A stretch of DNA of 64,000 nt, taken from contig NZ_DS022299.1 in NCBI RefSeq assembly GCF_000153825.1, positions 956,869 to 1,020,868 of the forward strand, written 5' to 3'. Each line of letters starts with the position of its first letter. Positions within the stretch are counted from its first letter, which is position 1. Shown here one piece after another: positions 38,150 to 46,025 of the stretch. The stretch comes from Synechococcus sp. RS9916. GTDB taxonomy: Bacteria; Cyanobacteriota; Cyanobacteriia; PCC-6307; Cyanobiaceae. Under the pieces are notes generated by a model. That model saw nothing but the letters and a program-made list of their open reading frames with translations. It was not told where the DNA came from and did not search any database. A program made the position numbers and the translations under genes.

Positions 38150-39016
38150 ATGAGCTCCGACATCAATATTTCTGGCCTATCCATTAGTGGCCCTAGCTCC
38201 ACCCCGATCAGAACTTCGGCGGAGATGGTCAGCAGCAGTTCTCCGGAGTCATCCAGCGAGGCCAGCAACATCAGCGATCAAGCCGATGCCTCCACTCCTG
38301 CTGTGGAGAGCGCAACTGTTGAAGCCGCAGTGGCAAGCAGTGCCGTCGCCGACGAGCCAGCAGCGACCGCCACACCTGCAGTGAACGAGACGTCTGCCGT
38401 TCAAGACGAGCCCGCAGCGCCCACAGAGGCCGAGCTGCCATCCCTGACCGAGCAGCCCTCTGCACCTGAGCAGCCATCTGCGAGTGAACAGCGATCTGCG
38501 AGTGAACAGCCATCTGCCATCGAACCGCCCACTGCCACCGCCCAACCCGTCACCACTCCGCAGCCCGCTGCTGTGGCACAACCAGAGGCCCCGAAACAGG
38601 CCGTTGCAGCGCCAGAGCCTCCCACTCCCCCAAACGATCCGGTTATCGCCGAGCGGATCACCATCCCAGCCAATCCCAGCAGTGACGACAGCGCCCCTGA
38701 AGGTGGCGAATGGGCCCTGCTCACCACCAAGGTGAAGACCTGGTGGGAGAGCAATGACATCGGCGAGCAGGTCTCCCAACTGCGCCAGCCCCTCCGTATC
38801 GCGGCCTATCTGATCGGTGCCCTCCTGGTGCTGCGGGTGTACGCCGGCCTTCTCGCGGCAATCGACAACATTCCTCTGGCCTCAGGTCTGCTGGAACTGG
38901 TGGGCGTCTGCTGGGTGCTGCGCTTCTCCGCCACACGCCTGGTGCGCAGCCAAGACCGCTCCGAAGTCCTCCAGGGTCTCCGCCAGCGCTGGACCTCTTT
39001 CGCCGGCAAGAAATAA
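38150..39016 (+). CDS. CAAD-domain membrane protein with long disordered N-terminus
   Basis: The product has 288 residues from the ATG at 38150. Residues 1 to about 180 are disordered, rich in Ser, Pro, Ala and Glu, including a short tandem repeat (EQPSASEQRSASEQPSA). The last 100 residues are the CAAD domain: LLTTKVKTWWESNDIGEQV, two hydrophobic helices (IAAYLIGALLVLRVYAG, LLELVGVCWVLRFSATRL) and a basic end. CAAD anchors aminoacyl-tRNA synthetases to thylakoids in filamentous species; stand-alone CAAD proteins (CURT1-like) shape or associate with thylakoid membranes. Here it is stand-alone. It diverges from gyrA. Confidence 0.85.
   Translation: MSSDINISGLSISGPSSTPIRTSAEMVSSSSPESSSEASNISDQADASTPAVESATVEAAVASSAVADEPAATATPAVNETSAVQDEPAAPTEAELPSLTEQPSAPEQPSASEQRSASEQPSAIEPPTATAQPVTTPQPAAVAQPEAPKQAVAAPEPPTPPNDPVIAERITIPANPSSDDSAPEGGEWALLTTKVKTWWESNDIGEQVSQLRQPLRIAAYLIGALLVLRVYAGLLAAIDNIPLASGLLELVGVCWVLRFSATRLVRSQDRSEVLQGLRQRWTSFAGKK
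38455..38525 (+). repeat. Short tandem repeats in the CAAD-protein linker
   Basis: Copies of an ~18-nt unit (cagccatctgcgagtgaa and close variants) stand head to tail and encode repeating E-Q-x-S-A-x. The period is a multiple of three, so copy-number change keeps the frame. The protein stretch is a disordered linker. Confidence 0.7.
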
Positions 39017-39106
39017 GACCAAATCCACAACCGAATCGTTCAGGTCAGGGGAAACCGAGGGGCTTAGGCCGCTTGGTAGCTTGACCTGATCTTTCAATAG
39101 CTTGCG

Positions 39107-40270
39107 GTGAACATTCAGCTTGGTCGCTCCAAAGTTGTCCGCCGGGCTTATGGCATCGACGAAATTGCCCTGGTGCCAGGCGGTCGCACCGTTGACCCCG
39201 AAGTCACCGACACCCGTTGGACCCTGGGTGGAATCGAGCGAGAGATTCCAATCATCGCTAGCGCCATGGATGGCGTGGTGGATGTGGGAATGGCGGTCAA
39301 GCTCTCCCAGCTGGGGGCGCTGGGGGTGATCAACCTCGAGGGTGTTCAGACCCGCTATGAGGACCCCAATGCAGTTCTCGATCGGATTGCGTCGGTGGGC
39401 AAGGACGAGTTCGTCCCCCTGATGCAGGAGATCTACAGCCAGCCGGTGCAGGAAAGCCTGATCCGCAAGCGCATCCAAGACATCAAAGCCCAGGGCGGCA
39501 TTGCAGCGGTGAGCGGCACCCCTGTGGCCGCGATGCGCTTCGGCAAAGCGATTGCGGAAGCTGGGGCTGATCTGTTCTTCGTGCAAGCGACGGTCGTCTC
39601 GACCAATCACATCGGACCTGAGGGCCAAGAGACCCTCGACCTGGCCGCGCTCTGCCGCGACATGGGCGTGCCTGTGGTGATCGGCAACTGCGTCACCTAT
39701 GACGTCGCCCTCGAACTGATGCGGGCCGGCGCGGCTGGCGTGATGGTGGGCATTGGCCCCGGTGCCGCCTGCACCTCCCGCGGCGTCCTGGGTGTCGGAA
39801 TCCCCCAGGCAACCGCCGTGGCCGACTGCGCCGCAGCACGCGATGACTACGCCAAGGAAAGCGGTCGTTATGTGCCGATCGTGGCCGACGGCGGCATCGT
39901 CACGGGCGGCGACATCTGCAAATGCATTGCCTGTGGCGCTGATGCCGTGATGATCGGGTCTCCGATCGCCCGGGCCGAAGAAGCTCCCGGCCGTGGGTTC
40001 CACTGGGGCATGGCCACCCCCAGCCCTGTGTTGCCCCGGGGCACCCGCATCAACGTGGGCAGCACCGGCAGCCTCGAGCGCATCCTGCGCGGCCCCGCCA
40101 AACTCGATGACGGCACCCACAATCTGCTGGGCTGTCTCAAGACCTCGATGGGCACCCTTGGTGCACGCACCATCAAAGAAATGCAGCAGGTGGAAGTGGT
40201 CGTCGCCCCCTCCCTGCTGACCGAGGGCAAGGTCTACCAAAAGGCCCAGCAACTGGGCATGGGCAAGTAG
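39107..40270 (+). CDS. guaB: GuaB3-family IMP dehydrogenase (no CBS domain)
   Basis: Oxidises IMP to XMP in guanine nucleotide synthesis. The 387-residue protein starts with GTG and shows [25 protein letters not shown], the catalytic loop [19 protein letters not shown] with the nucleophile Cys, and the phosphate-site [15 protein letters not shown]. It lacks the two-CBS Bateman domain of ordinary IMPDH (about 490 aa) and belongs to the GuaB3 group common in cyanobacteria and actinomycetes. A 7-bp hairpin follows its stop, then Yfr1 and trxA, as in Prochlorococcus. Confidence 0.93.
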   Translation: MNIQLGRSKVVRRAYGIDEIALVPGGRTVDPEVTDTRWTLGGIEREIPIIASAMDGVVDVGMAVKLSQLGALGVINLEGVQTRYEDPNAVLDRIASVGKDEFVPLMQEIYSQPVQESLIRKRIQDIKAQGGIAAVSGTPVAAMRFGKAIAEAGADLFFVQATVVSTNHIGPEGQETLDLAALCRDMGVPVVIGNCVTYDVALELMRAGAAGVMVGIGPGAACTSRGVLGVGIPQATAVADCAAARDDYAKESGRYVPIVADGGIVTGGDICKCIACGADAVMIGSPIARAEEAPGRGFHWGMATPSPVLPRGTRINVGSTGSLERILRGPAKLDDGTHNLLGCLKTSMGTLGARTIKEMQQVEVVVAPSLLTEGKVYQKAQQLGMGK

Positions 40271-40279
40271 GCCTGAGCC

Positions 40280-40297
40280 CTCAGCTCGGCAGCTGAG
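40280..40297 (+). terminator. Hairpin after guaB
   Basis: CTCAGCT/AGCTGAG with the loop CGGC, 10 nt after the guaB stop and upstream of Yfr1. It lacks a T-tract, so it may be a transcript-end stabiliser or weak terminator. Confidence 0.5.
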
Positions 40298-40324
40298 ACG
40301 CCCAAGACAAGCGGTAAGGTTCTG

Positions 40325-40386
40325 GCGTGCGGGCCTCTGCTCGCACACTCCTCACACCCCCCGGCCCGGCGCGATCGGGCTTTTTG
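40325..40386 (+). ncRNA. yfr1: Yfr1 small regulatory RNA
   Basis: The element has two hairpins around an unpaired signature. The 5' stem is GTGCG/CGCAC (40327-40331, 40342-40346). The invariant single-stranded motif ACTCCTCACAC is at 40347-40357. The 3' terminator stem GCCCG/CGGGC (40364-40368, 40376-40380) is followed by five T residues. Size, motif and location between guaB and trxA match Yfr1, an abundant cyanobacterial sRNA. In Prochlorococcus it pairs with porin (som) mRNAs through this motif. TAAGGT at about 40315 may be the -10 box. Confidence 0.95.
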
Positions 40387-40493
40387 TCTTTGGGGAGATC
40401 CGGGCAGATCACAGTTCCCGTCAAAACGGAGCTCGAGCCCGGGTTTTCCTGACAACCGTTGCTAAATTCGCCCTTAATACCTCGTATAAGAGA

Positions 40494-40817
40494 ATGTCCA
40501 GCGCTGCTGCCGTGACCGACGCCTCCTTCGAACAGGACGTGCTCCAGAGCGACGTGCCTGTGCTGGTGGACTTCTGGGCACCCTGGTGTGGCCCTTGCCG
40601 CATGGTGGCGCCGATCGTGGATGAGATCTCCAAGGAATTCGAGGGCAAAATCAAGGTGTTCAAGCTGAACACCGACGAGAATCCCAACGTCGCCAGCCAA
40701 TACGGCATCCGCAGCATCCCTACCTTGATGGTGTTCAAAGGCGGCCAGAAGGTTGACACCGTCGTTGGCGCCGTTCCCAAGGCCACCCTCTCTGGCACGA
40801 TCTCCAAGTACCTCTGA
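40494..40817 (+). CDS. trxA: Thioredoxin (m type)
   Basis: A 107-residue protein disulfide reductase. It has the active site WCGPC at residues 31-35 in [16 protein letters not shown], the cis-Pro segment [11 protein letters not shown] and the standard thioredoxin length. m-type thioredoxin is the main, essential Trx of unicellular cyanobacteria and adjusts Calvin-cycle enzymes, and G6PDH through OpcA. The gene follows Yfr1, and hisH starts 14 nt after its stop. Confidence 0.97.
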   Translation: MSSAAAVTDASFEQDVLQSDVPVLVDFWAPWCGPCRMVAPIVDEISKEFEGKIKVFKLNTDENPNVASQYGIRSIPTLMVFKGGQKVDTVVGAVPKATLSGTISKYL

Positions 40818-40831
40818 TTGCAGTCGTCAAC

Positions 40832-41467
40832 TTGACGATCGGTCTTATTGATTACGGCATGGGCAATCTGCACTCAGTGCAGATTGCCTTTCGTCGTTTT
40901 GGGGTGGAACTTCACCCTGTTCACAACCCGGGCGACCTGGACGCCTGCACGGCCCTGATCCTGCCGGGAGTGGGGTCCTTCGATCCGGCAATGGAACGAT
41001 TGGCTGCCACTGGCCTGGTACCTGACCTGCAGCGCTGGCATGCCGAATCCAAGCCGCTCTTAGGCATCTGCCTTGGGCTACAGCTGCTGTTTGAAGCCAG
41101 CGATGAAGGCAGCACTCCCGGCCTGGGCCTGCTGGGTGGGCACGTGAAGCGGCTGCCCACAGGCGAAGGGGAACGCATTCCCCACATGGGCTGGGCCCAA
41201 CTGAAGCCCAACCATCCCTCCCCGCTGCTGAGCGCCAATGACACGGAGGAGTGGATGTATTTCGTGCACTCCTATGCAGCCCACCCCAGCGACTCCACCG
41301 TGCTGGCAGCCACAGCTCCCTTTGGGAAAGGAGAAGCCACGGCCATGGTGTGGCAGCGACGCCTGGGCGCCTGTCAGTTCCATCCGGAGAAGTCAGGAGA
41401 TGCCGGTCAGCGACTGATCAAGCGCTGGCTCGCCTGGCTGGATCAAGGGGCTCCACTGGCACCGTGA
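40832..41467 (+). CDS. hisH: Imidazole glycerol phosphate synthase subunit HisH
   Basis: Glutaminase subunit that feeds ammonia to HisF in histidine synthesis. The 211-residue protein has IGLIDYGMGNLHSV, LPGVGSFDPAM, the nucleophile Cys in LGICLGLQLLFEAS and the catalytic His/Glu pair in QFHPEKSG. The only sensible start is a TTG at 40832. Its stop overlaps the rsmD start by GTGA, so the two are translationally coupled. Confidence 0.96.
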   Translation: MTIGLIDYGMGNLHSVQIAFRRFGVELHPVHNPGDLDACTALILPGVGSFDPAMERLAATGLVPDLQRWHAESKPLLGICLGLQLLFEASDEGSTPGLGLLGGHVKRLPTGEGERIPHMGWAQLKPNHPSPLLSANDTEEWMYFVHSYAAHPSDSTVLAATAPFGKGEATAMVWQRRLGACQFHPEKSGDAGQRLIKRWLAWLDQGAPLAP

Positions 41468-42093
41468 GCAGCGCAGGCCAGGGGCAGCTGCGGCTCACCG
41501 GTGGCCGCAAACTGCGCAGCCCCCGCGGCAACGGCACCCGTCCCACCACCGCCCGGGTCCGCGAAGCCGTGATGAACATCCTCGCGCCCCAGCTGCATGG
41601 AGCCCATTGGCTCGACCTTTGCAGCGGCAGCGGCGTGATGGGCTGTGAGGCCCTTCAACGGGGGGCCAAGCGGGTGGTGGCGCTCGAGCAAGACCGCCCG
41701 ACGGCAGCCATCTGCCGCAACAACCTGGAAGCCACTGCCGCGGGCCAGAGGGCCATGCCCACGGTGATGGTGGTGCAGCGAGACCTGATCAGCTGGCTTC
41801 AGCGAGGAAAGCCCAACGATGACCCTGGCTTTGATCTGGTCTATTTCGATCCGCCCTATGCCTCAGGGCTTTACAGCCGCGGCCTGGACGCCTTGATCGA
41901 TGGTGAATGGCTGCAGCCCAATGCACTTGTGCTGTGTGAGCACGCCAAACACCAAAAACCCGCCACCCCAGACGGATGGCGGGAAGAGGATTGCCGTTCC
42001 TACGGCAGCAGTGCGGTGCTGTTTCTCAGCCCCCCAGAGCGCTGCCCCGGCGGTACTGGTTCCATGCGGCGACAAACAGACCCAGAAGGGTGA
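41464..42093 (+). CDS. rsmD: 16S rRNA (guanine966-N2)-methyltransferase RsmD
   Basis: SAM-dependent methylation of G966 in 16S rRNA. The 209-residue protein has [27 protein letters not shown] near the start, the SAM motif [16 protein letters not shown] and the catalytic FDPPY motif. The GTG at 41464 overlaps the hisH stop. The last 68 nt run antisense to petG, giving a C-terminal tail ([21 protein letters not shown] region) beyond the conserved domain. An earlier frame extension inside hisH was rejected. Confidence 0.92.
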
Positions 42094-42139
42094 CAGGGAT
42101 CAGACCCAGGACGATGCCGCAGAGCAGGGGTTCGATCAT
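42026..42139 (-). CDS. petG: Cytochrome b6f complex subunit PetG
   Basis: A 37-residue single-helix subunit needed for assembly and stability of the b6f complex. The sequence reads [20 protein letters not shown] and ends [17 protein letters not shown], matching PetG over its full length. It lies opposite the 3' end of rsmD (68-nt overlap) and diverges from cytM; the starts are 56 nt apart, so both promoters sit within or beyond this short gap. Confidence 0.96.
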
Positions 42140-42195
42140 GTTGTCGCGCCCAATGGAAAACTTGATCACAATTGTTCCATGGCTTGGACGCAATC

Positions 42196-42594
42196 GTGAC
42201 CTCCCCGTCATCAACTGCTGCAGCCCCCAGCCCTAAGCGGCGGGGACTGATCGCGGGTTTGGTCACCGTGGCGGCGATCACCTGCATCGTCTTGGTGGCC
42301 TGGGTGATGACCAGCACCAATCGGGATCCCTACGTGGTGGCCACCCGGTCGCTGGATGGTGATGCCCAGCACGGTGGATTGCTGTTTCGCATCAATTGCG
42401 CCGGTTGCCATGGCATTGCCGGTCAGGGCCTGGTGGGGCCGAGTCTCCAAGGCGTCAGCACACGCCTGAGCGACCCGCAGATCATCCAGCAAGTGGTGAG
42501 CGGCCAGACCCCTCCCATGCCGCGATTCGAGATTGAACCCCAGGGAATGGCTGACCTACTGGCCCATCTCCACAGCTTCAGCGACGCCGAATGA
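42196..42594 (+). CDS. cytM: Cytochrome cM
   Basis: A 132-residue membrane-anchored c-type cytochrome starting at GTG. One membrane helix (about 18-38, [20 protein letters not shown]) precedes the heme site C68-x2-C71-H72 ([11 protein letters not shown]), and PMPRF supplies the likely axial Met. CytM is thought to restrain photosynthetic or respiratory electron flow under stress or mixotrophy. Its gene diverges from petG and overlaps the trmJ start by ATGA. Confidence 0.88.
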
Positions 42595-43349
42595 CAGGAC
42601 CCGCACCTCTGTGTGTGGTGCTAGTGGAGCCAGCAGGCCCTCTGAATGTGGGCAGCGTTGCCCGACTCTGCGCCAATTTCGCCGTCCATGATCTGCGACT
42701 GGTGACACCCCGCTGTGACCCCAGCGATCCGGATGCACTGCGGATGGCGGTCCATGGCCGCTCTGTGCTGACCTCAGCGCGGATCTACCCCACCCTGCTG
42801 GCAGCTGTCAGTGACTGCAGCAGGGTGGTGGCCACCGCCGGTCGCCTCGACCACGGCACCATCCCCCTGGGTCCACCGGAGGCGGTCCTGCCCTGGGCGA
42901 TCAGCGGCAGTGGTCAACAGCCCATCGCTCTGGTGTTCGGCCGTGAAGACCACGGTCTCACCAATGCCGAACTGCTGCTCAGCCAACGGGTGATCACGCT
43001 GCACAGCAGCGACACCTACCCGTCGCTCAACCTGTCCCACGCTGTGGCCGTGGTGCTGCACGACATCGCGCGTCTGCAGACAGGCCCGAGTCCCCATGCC
43101 GAACCCGTGCTCGTCAGCCCAGAGACACCGGAGACCGAACCCGCAGGGCCCAAAGCGCTGGAAGCCTGCCTCGATGATGCTGAAGAGCTGCTGCTGGAAG
43201 TGGGCTTCCTGATGAAGCACACCGCTCGGGCGCGGATGGCCAAGGTGCGCGGTCTGTTGCAACGCGGCCTGATCCGTGCGGATGAGGTGGCCTTGCTGCG
43301 GGGAATGGTGCGGCAAATGCGTTGGGCGGTTCGGCATCACCGCCTCTAA
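42591..43349 (+). CDS. trmJ: TrmJ-type tRNA (cytidine/uridine-2'-O-)-methyltransferase
   Basis: SPOUT-class RNA 2'-O-methyltransferase of 252 residues. Motif 1 is VVLVEPAGPLNVGSVARLCANF, motif 2 is IALVFGREDHGLTN and motif 3 is YPSLNLSHAVAVVLHDI, forming the trefoil-knot SAM site. The C-terminal helical extension (LLEVGFLMKHTARARMAKVRGLLQR) is typical of TrmJ rather than TrmL. Likely target is position 32 of tRNA. It is coupled to cytM by a 4-nt overlap. Confidence 0.88.
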   Translation: MTGPAPLCVVLVEPAGPLNVGSVARLCANFAVHDLRLVTPRCDPSDPDALRMAVHGRSVLTSARIYPTLLAAVSDCSRVVATAGRLDHGTIPLGPPEAVLPWAISGSGQQPIALVFGREDHGLTNAELLLSQRVITLHSSDTYPSLNLSHAVAVVLHDIARLQTGPSPHAEPVLVSPETPETEPAGPKALEACLDDAEELLLEVGFLMKHTARARMAKVRGLLQRGLIRADEVALLRGMVRQMRWAVRHHRL

Positions 43350-43376
43350 TCTCTGGCAGCACTTGTTCGGTCCCGG

Positions 43377-44510
43377 GTGAGCAGCAGTCGTTCCAAGCGC
43401 AACCAACCCGGCTGGGCCAAACCGATGCGCCTGTTGCTGCGGCTGATGCTGATGGGCATCGGCTTGGGTGTGGTGACCGGATCGGCCCTGAGACTGCTGG
43501 CGCCTCAGGTGCAGAAAGGCCAGTTGAGCCTCCCCTCTTGGGTGGTGATGCCCAACAGTGGGCCAGCACCCAAACCCCTGGGAACCTCAAGCAGCCGCCG
43601 CAACGACCGGTCTGCCAATCAGCCTTGGGGCAACAACCTCGGACGCTTTGAAACCAAGCGCGAGGTCACCACCTTGAGCCAACGCTGGCGCGACCTCGCC
43701 GCCCAGCAAGCGGATCTCAAAGTGAGCGCCTTCATGCTGGTGCTGGATGACGGCCGATATGCCGAGCTGGGGGCCGATACCGCCTTGCCAGCCGCCAGTT
43801 CGATCAAGACGCCGATCCTGCTGGCGGCCTTGGAACGACTGGATGCTGGCGATCTGCATTGGAACGAACCCCTCACCATGACCAAACCCCTGGTGGGCGG
43901 TGGTGCGGGCTGGATGGCCAACAAACCGGTGGGCACCCGCTTTCCCACGTATGAGGTGGCCACCGAAATGATTCGGATTAGCGACAACACCGCCACCAAC
44001 CTGATGATCGAGCGGGCGGGCGGCAAACAGGCCGTGAACATCCGCTTCAACACCCTGGGATTGAGTGCCACCAAGATCAACAACTGGCTGCCTGATCTGA
44101 AAGGCACGAACACCACCAGCGCCCGCGATCTAGCAAGGGCCATCGCCTTGGTAGACACCGGCGAAGTGCTGAGCACCCGCAGCCGTGATTTGTTCCGCGA
44201 AGTGATGAGCACCTCGCGCACCAATCGACTCCTCCCCGGCGGTTTGCTCAAGGGCCTCGGCGGCGAGCAAGGGGAGCCCGACAGCAGCCTGATGCTGAAG
44301 GGGTACAGGGTCTACAACAAAACAGGCGACATCGGCATCGCCTACGCCGACGCAGGTCTGATCGAACTTCCTGATGGCAGCAGAGCTGTAGCGGCCTTCC
44401 TGGTGAAAGGCCCCTTCAATGACCCCCGCTCCACGGAGCTGATCCGCGACATGGCCGCGGCCATGGCACCGGTGTTGAAAGCCAAGCCAGCGCCACCGCG
44501 CGGCCAGTAA
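43377..44510 (+). CDS. Membrane-anchored SxxK serine hydrolase (class A beta-lactamase-like fold)
   Basis: The 377-residue protein starts with GTG, has one N-terminal membrane segment (about 18-45) and a Pro/Ser/Asn linker (to about 95). The catalytic domain has ASSIKTPILLAALERL (SxxK), IRISDNTATNLMIERAGG (SDN) and VYNKTGDIGIAY (KTG). The omega-loop region (INNWLPDLKGTNTTSARDLA) lacks the Glu166/Asn170 pair needed for beta-lactam hydrolysis. It is better read as a penicillin-binding or peptidase-like cell-wall enzyme than a resistance gene. No gene name is warranted. Confidence 0.85.
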   Translation: MSSSRSKRNQPGWAKPMRLLLRLMLMGIGLGVVTGSALRLLAPQVQKGQLSLPSWVVMPNSGPAPKPLGTSSSRRNDRSANQPWGNNLGRFETKREVTTLSQRWRDLAAQQADLKVSAFMLVLDDGRYAELGADTALPAASSIKTPILLAALERLDAGDLHWNEPLTMTKPLVGGGAGWMANKPVGTRFPTYEVATEMIRISDNTATNLMIERAGGKQAVNIRFNTLGLSATKINNWLPDLKGTNTTSARDLARAIALVDTGEVLSTRSRDLFREVMSTSRTNRLLPGGLLKGLGGEQGEPDSSLMLKGYRVYNKTGDIGIAYADAGLIELPDGSRAVAAFLVKGPFNDPRSTELIRDMAAAMAPVLKAKPAPPRGQ

Positions 44511-44564
44511 TTCACGCGCCATCACTGGTACGCCCTGCTCACTGCCCGCTCTGCTGCTCACCCC

Positions 44565-46025
44565 ATGACCCGCATGACCAAGGCTCCACTGCTGCAACCC
44601 TGTCGCGCCGCCCTCGGCCTCACCGTTGCGATGCTCCAGCTCGCCGGCATCCCACTGGGGGCCACCTTGGTGCTGGGCCCGGGGGCTCGCGCTGCTGAGC
44701 CGGCGGCCGCCAAGGCCGCCCCCGAGTCAATCGCCCGTCAGCAGCAGATTCAGCCTCTGCCTGGCCATCTCGATCACGTGTTGGTGGTCAATGACAACAA
44801 CCCCGAGCTGATCACTGGCGACGGCATCCTGCTCTCCACGTTTCCCAACGCCCCAGGGCTCAATCAAGCGCTCAGTGGTCGCTTTGACCTCTTCAGTCAC
44901 CACGTCTACGCAGGCACCCCTGAGGAGCTCGACTCCACCCTGTGGATCGCCGTCGTCGCTCAGCCCGTGGGCCCGGGTCCAGTCACCCTGGATCTGATGG
45001 GCGGCAGCACGTCCCTCTCCCAGGCCACCCAACCGGGTCAGACAGCAGCTCCGTTCCTGCCGCTGCCGTCGCGCATGGATGAAACCAGCGAACCGATCGC
45101 CTCAGGCCCCGGCAGTCGCGTGGCGGGTGACCTGCTGAGGGGAAGCCGCGCCCCGGAAGTTCCCAAGCAATGGACCCTCACGGCCGGTGCTCCCAGCACG
45201 CTGTTGGTGCTGCCGATTCCAGTGGCAGGGCTCGACCCCTTGCTCAACGGCCGCAACATTCAGCTGCGTCTGCGCAGTTCGGCACCGGTGTACCTGGCCA
45301 CCCTGGCGGCCCGGGGCAACAAGAAGAACCCGCCATCCCTGAAGCGTTGGCAGGAGCTCCTGCACTCCGGTCGCCTGAGCCCCAAAGAGCATCAACCCAC
45401 CCCCAGAGGAAGCCGCGGAAAAATCATTTACTCCCGCGTCAGTGGCATCCAAACCGGCAGCCGCTGGAGCGCCAGGATTACCGATCCCGGGCAGACCACC
45501 CTGGCACTGCCCGACCAAGCGGTGGGATGGCCGATCAGCAGCCTCGAACGCGGAGACCTGGGCACTGGACAGGTGCAAACCGCTGAACTGAAGACCTTCA
45601 GCCCTGGAACAGCATGGGCTGCCCATGGCAATTACGGCGTCGAATACGACATCAGCCTGCCGCTTCAAAACACCAGCGCGCACCCCCGCACAGTGGCCCT
45701 GGCCCTTGAATCTCCGATCAAGGACGGGAGCGGCCCGAACCACCTACGCTTTCAATCCCCGCCCCGCACATCAGTGATGTATCGCGGTCCGGTAGAGGTC
45801 CGCGGAATTGACGGCGCTGAAGGCCAGCCCAGGGGCCGCCACTTGGTGCATTTGGTGTTGCGCCAGGGTCAGGAAGGTCCCCGTCTGGGGCACGTGACGC
45901 TCCAGCCCGGTGAGCAGCGATTGGTGCGAGTCAGGCTGATTTATCCCGCCGATGCCACCCCGCCACAGGTGCTGACCCTCCTGCCTGTGAAACAATCCAC
46001 ACCATCAGTGAGTGTCAGCCCGTGA
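44565..46025 (+). CDS. Exported DUF3370 family protein
   Basis: The 486-residue product has a signal peptide (MTKAPLLQPCRAALGLTVAM to GARAAEP). The mature part shows the DUF3370 pattern: QQQIQPLPGHLDHVLVVNDNNPELI, LSGRFDLFSHHVYAG, SRVAGDLLRGSR, GKIIYSRVSGIQTGSRWSARITDPG, AAHGNYGVEYDISLPLQN and RVRLIYPADATPPQVLTL. The family is almost confined to cyanobacteria, and its function is unknown; beta-rich content suggests a periplasmic or outer-membrane-associated protein. Its stop overlaps the chlI start by 4 nt, though no link to chlorophyll synthesis is known. Confidence 0.85.
   Translation: MTRMTKAPLLQPCRAALGLTVAMLQLAGIPLGATLVLGPGARAAEPAAAKAAPESIARQQQIQPLPGHLDHVLVVNDNNPELITGDGILLSTFPNAPGLNQALSGRFDLFSHHVYAGTPEELDSTLWIAVVAQPVGPGPVTLDLMGGSTSLSQATQPGQTAAPFLPLPSRMDETSEPIASGPGSRVAGDLLRGSRAPEVPKQWTLTAGAPSTLLVLPIPVAGLDPLLNGRNIQLRLRSSAPVYLATLAARGNKKNPPSLKRWQELLHSGRLSPKEHQPTPRGSRGKIIYSRVSGIQTGSRWSARITDPGQTTLALPDQAVGWPISSLERGDLGTGQVQTAELKTFSPGTAWAAHGNYGVEYDISLPLQNTSAHPRTVALALESPIKDGSGPNHLRFQSPPRTSVMYRGPVEVRGIDGAEGQPRGRHLVHLVLRQGQEGPRLGHVTLQPGEQRLVRVRLIYPADATPPQVLTLLPVKQSTPSVSVSP

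Noticed and set aside
38882-40348. Long minus-strand open frame antisense to guaB
   Set aside because: Composition (His, Gly, Asp runs) is typical of an antisense shadow, and guaB motifs are complete on the plus strand.
41251-41463. Upstream extension of rsmD to an ATG inside hisH
   Set aside because: The extra 71 residues would overlap hisH in another frame and lack conservation-like composition; the GTGA junction is the natural start.
43377-44510. Antibiotic-resistance class A beta-lactamase
   Set aside because: The omega-loop catalytic Glu is missing and the anchor and linker suit a cell-wall enzyme.
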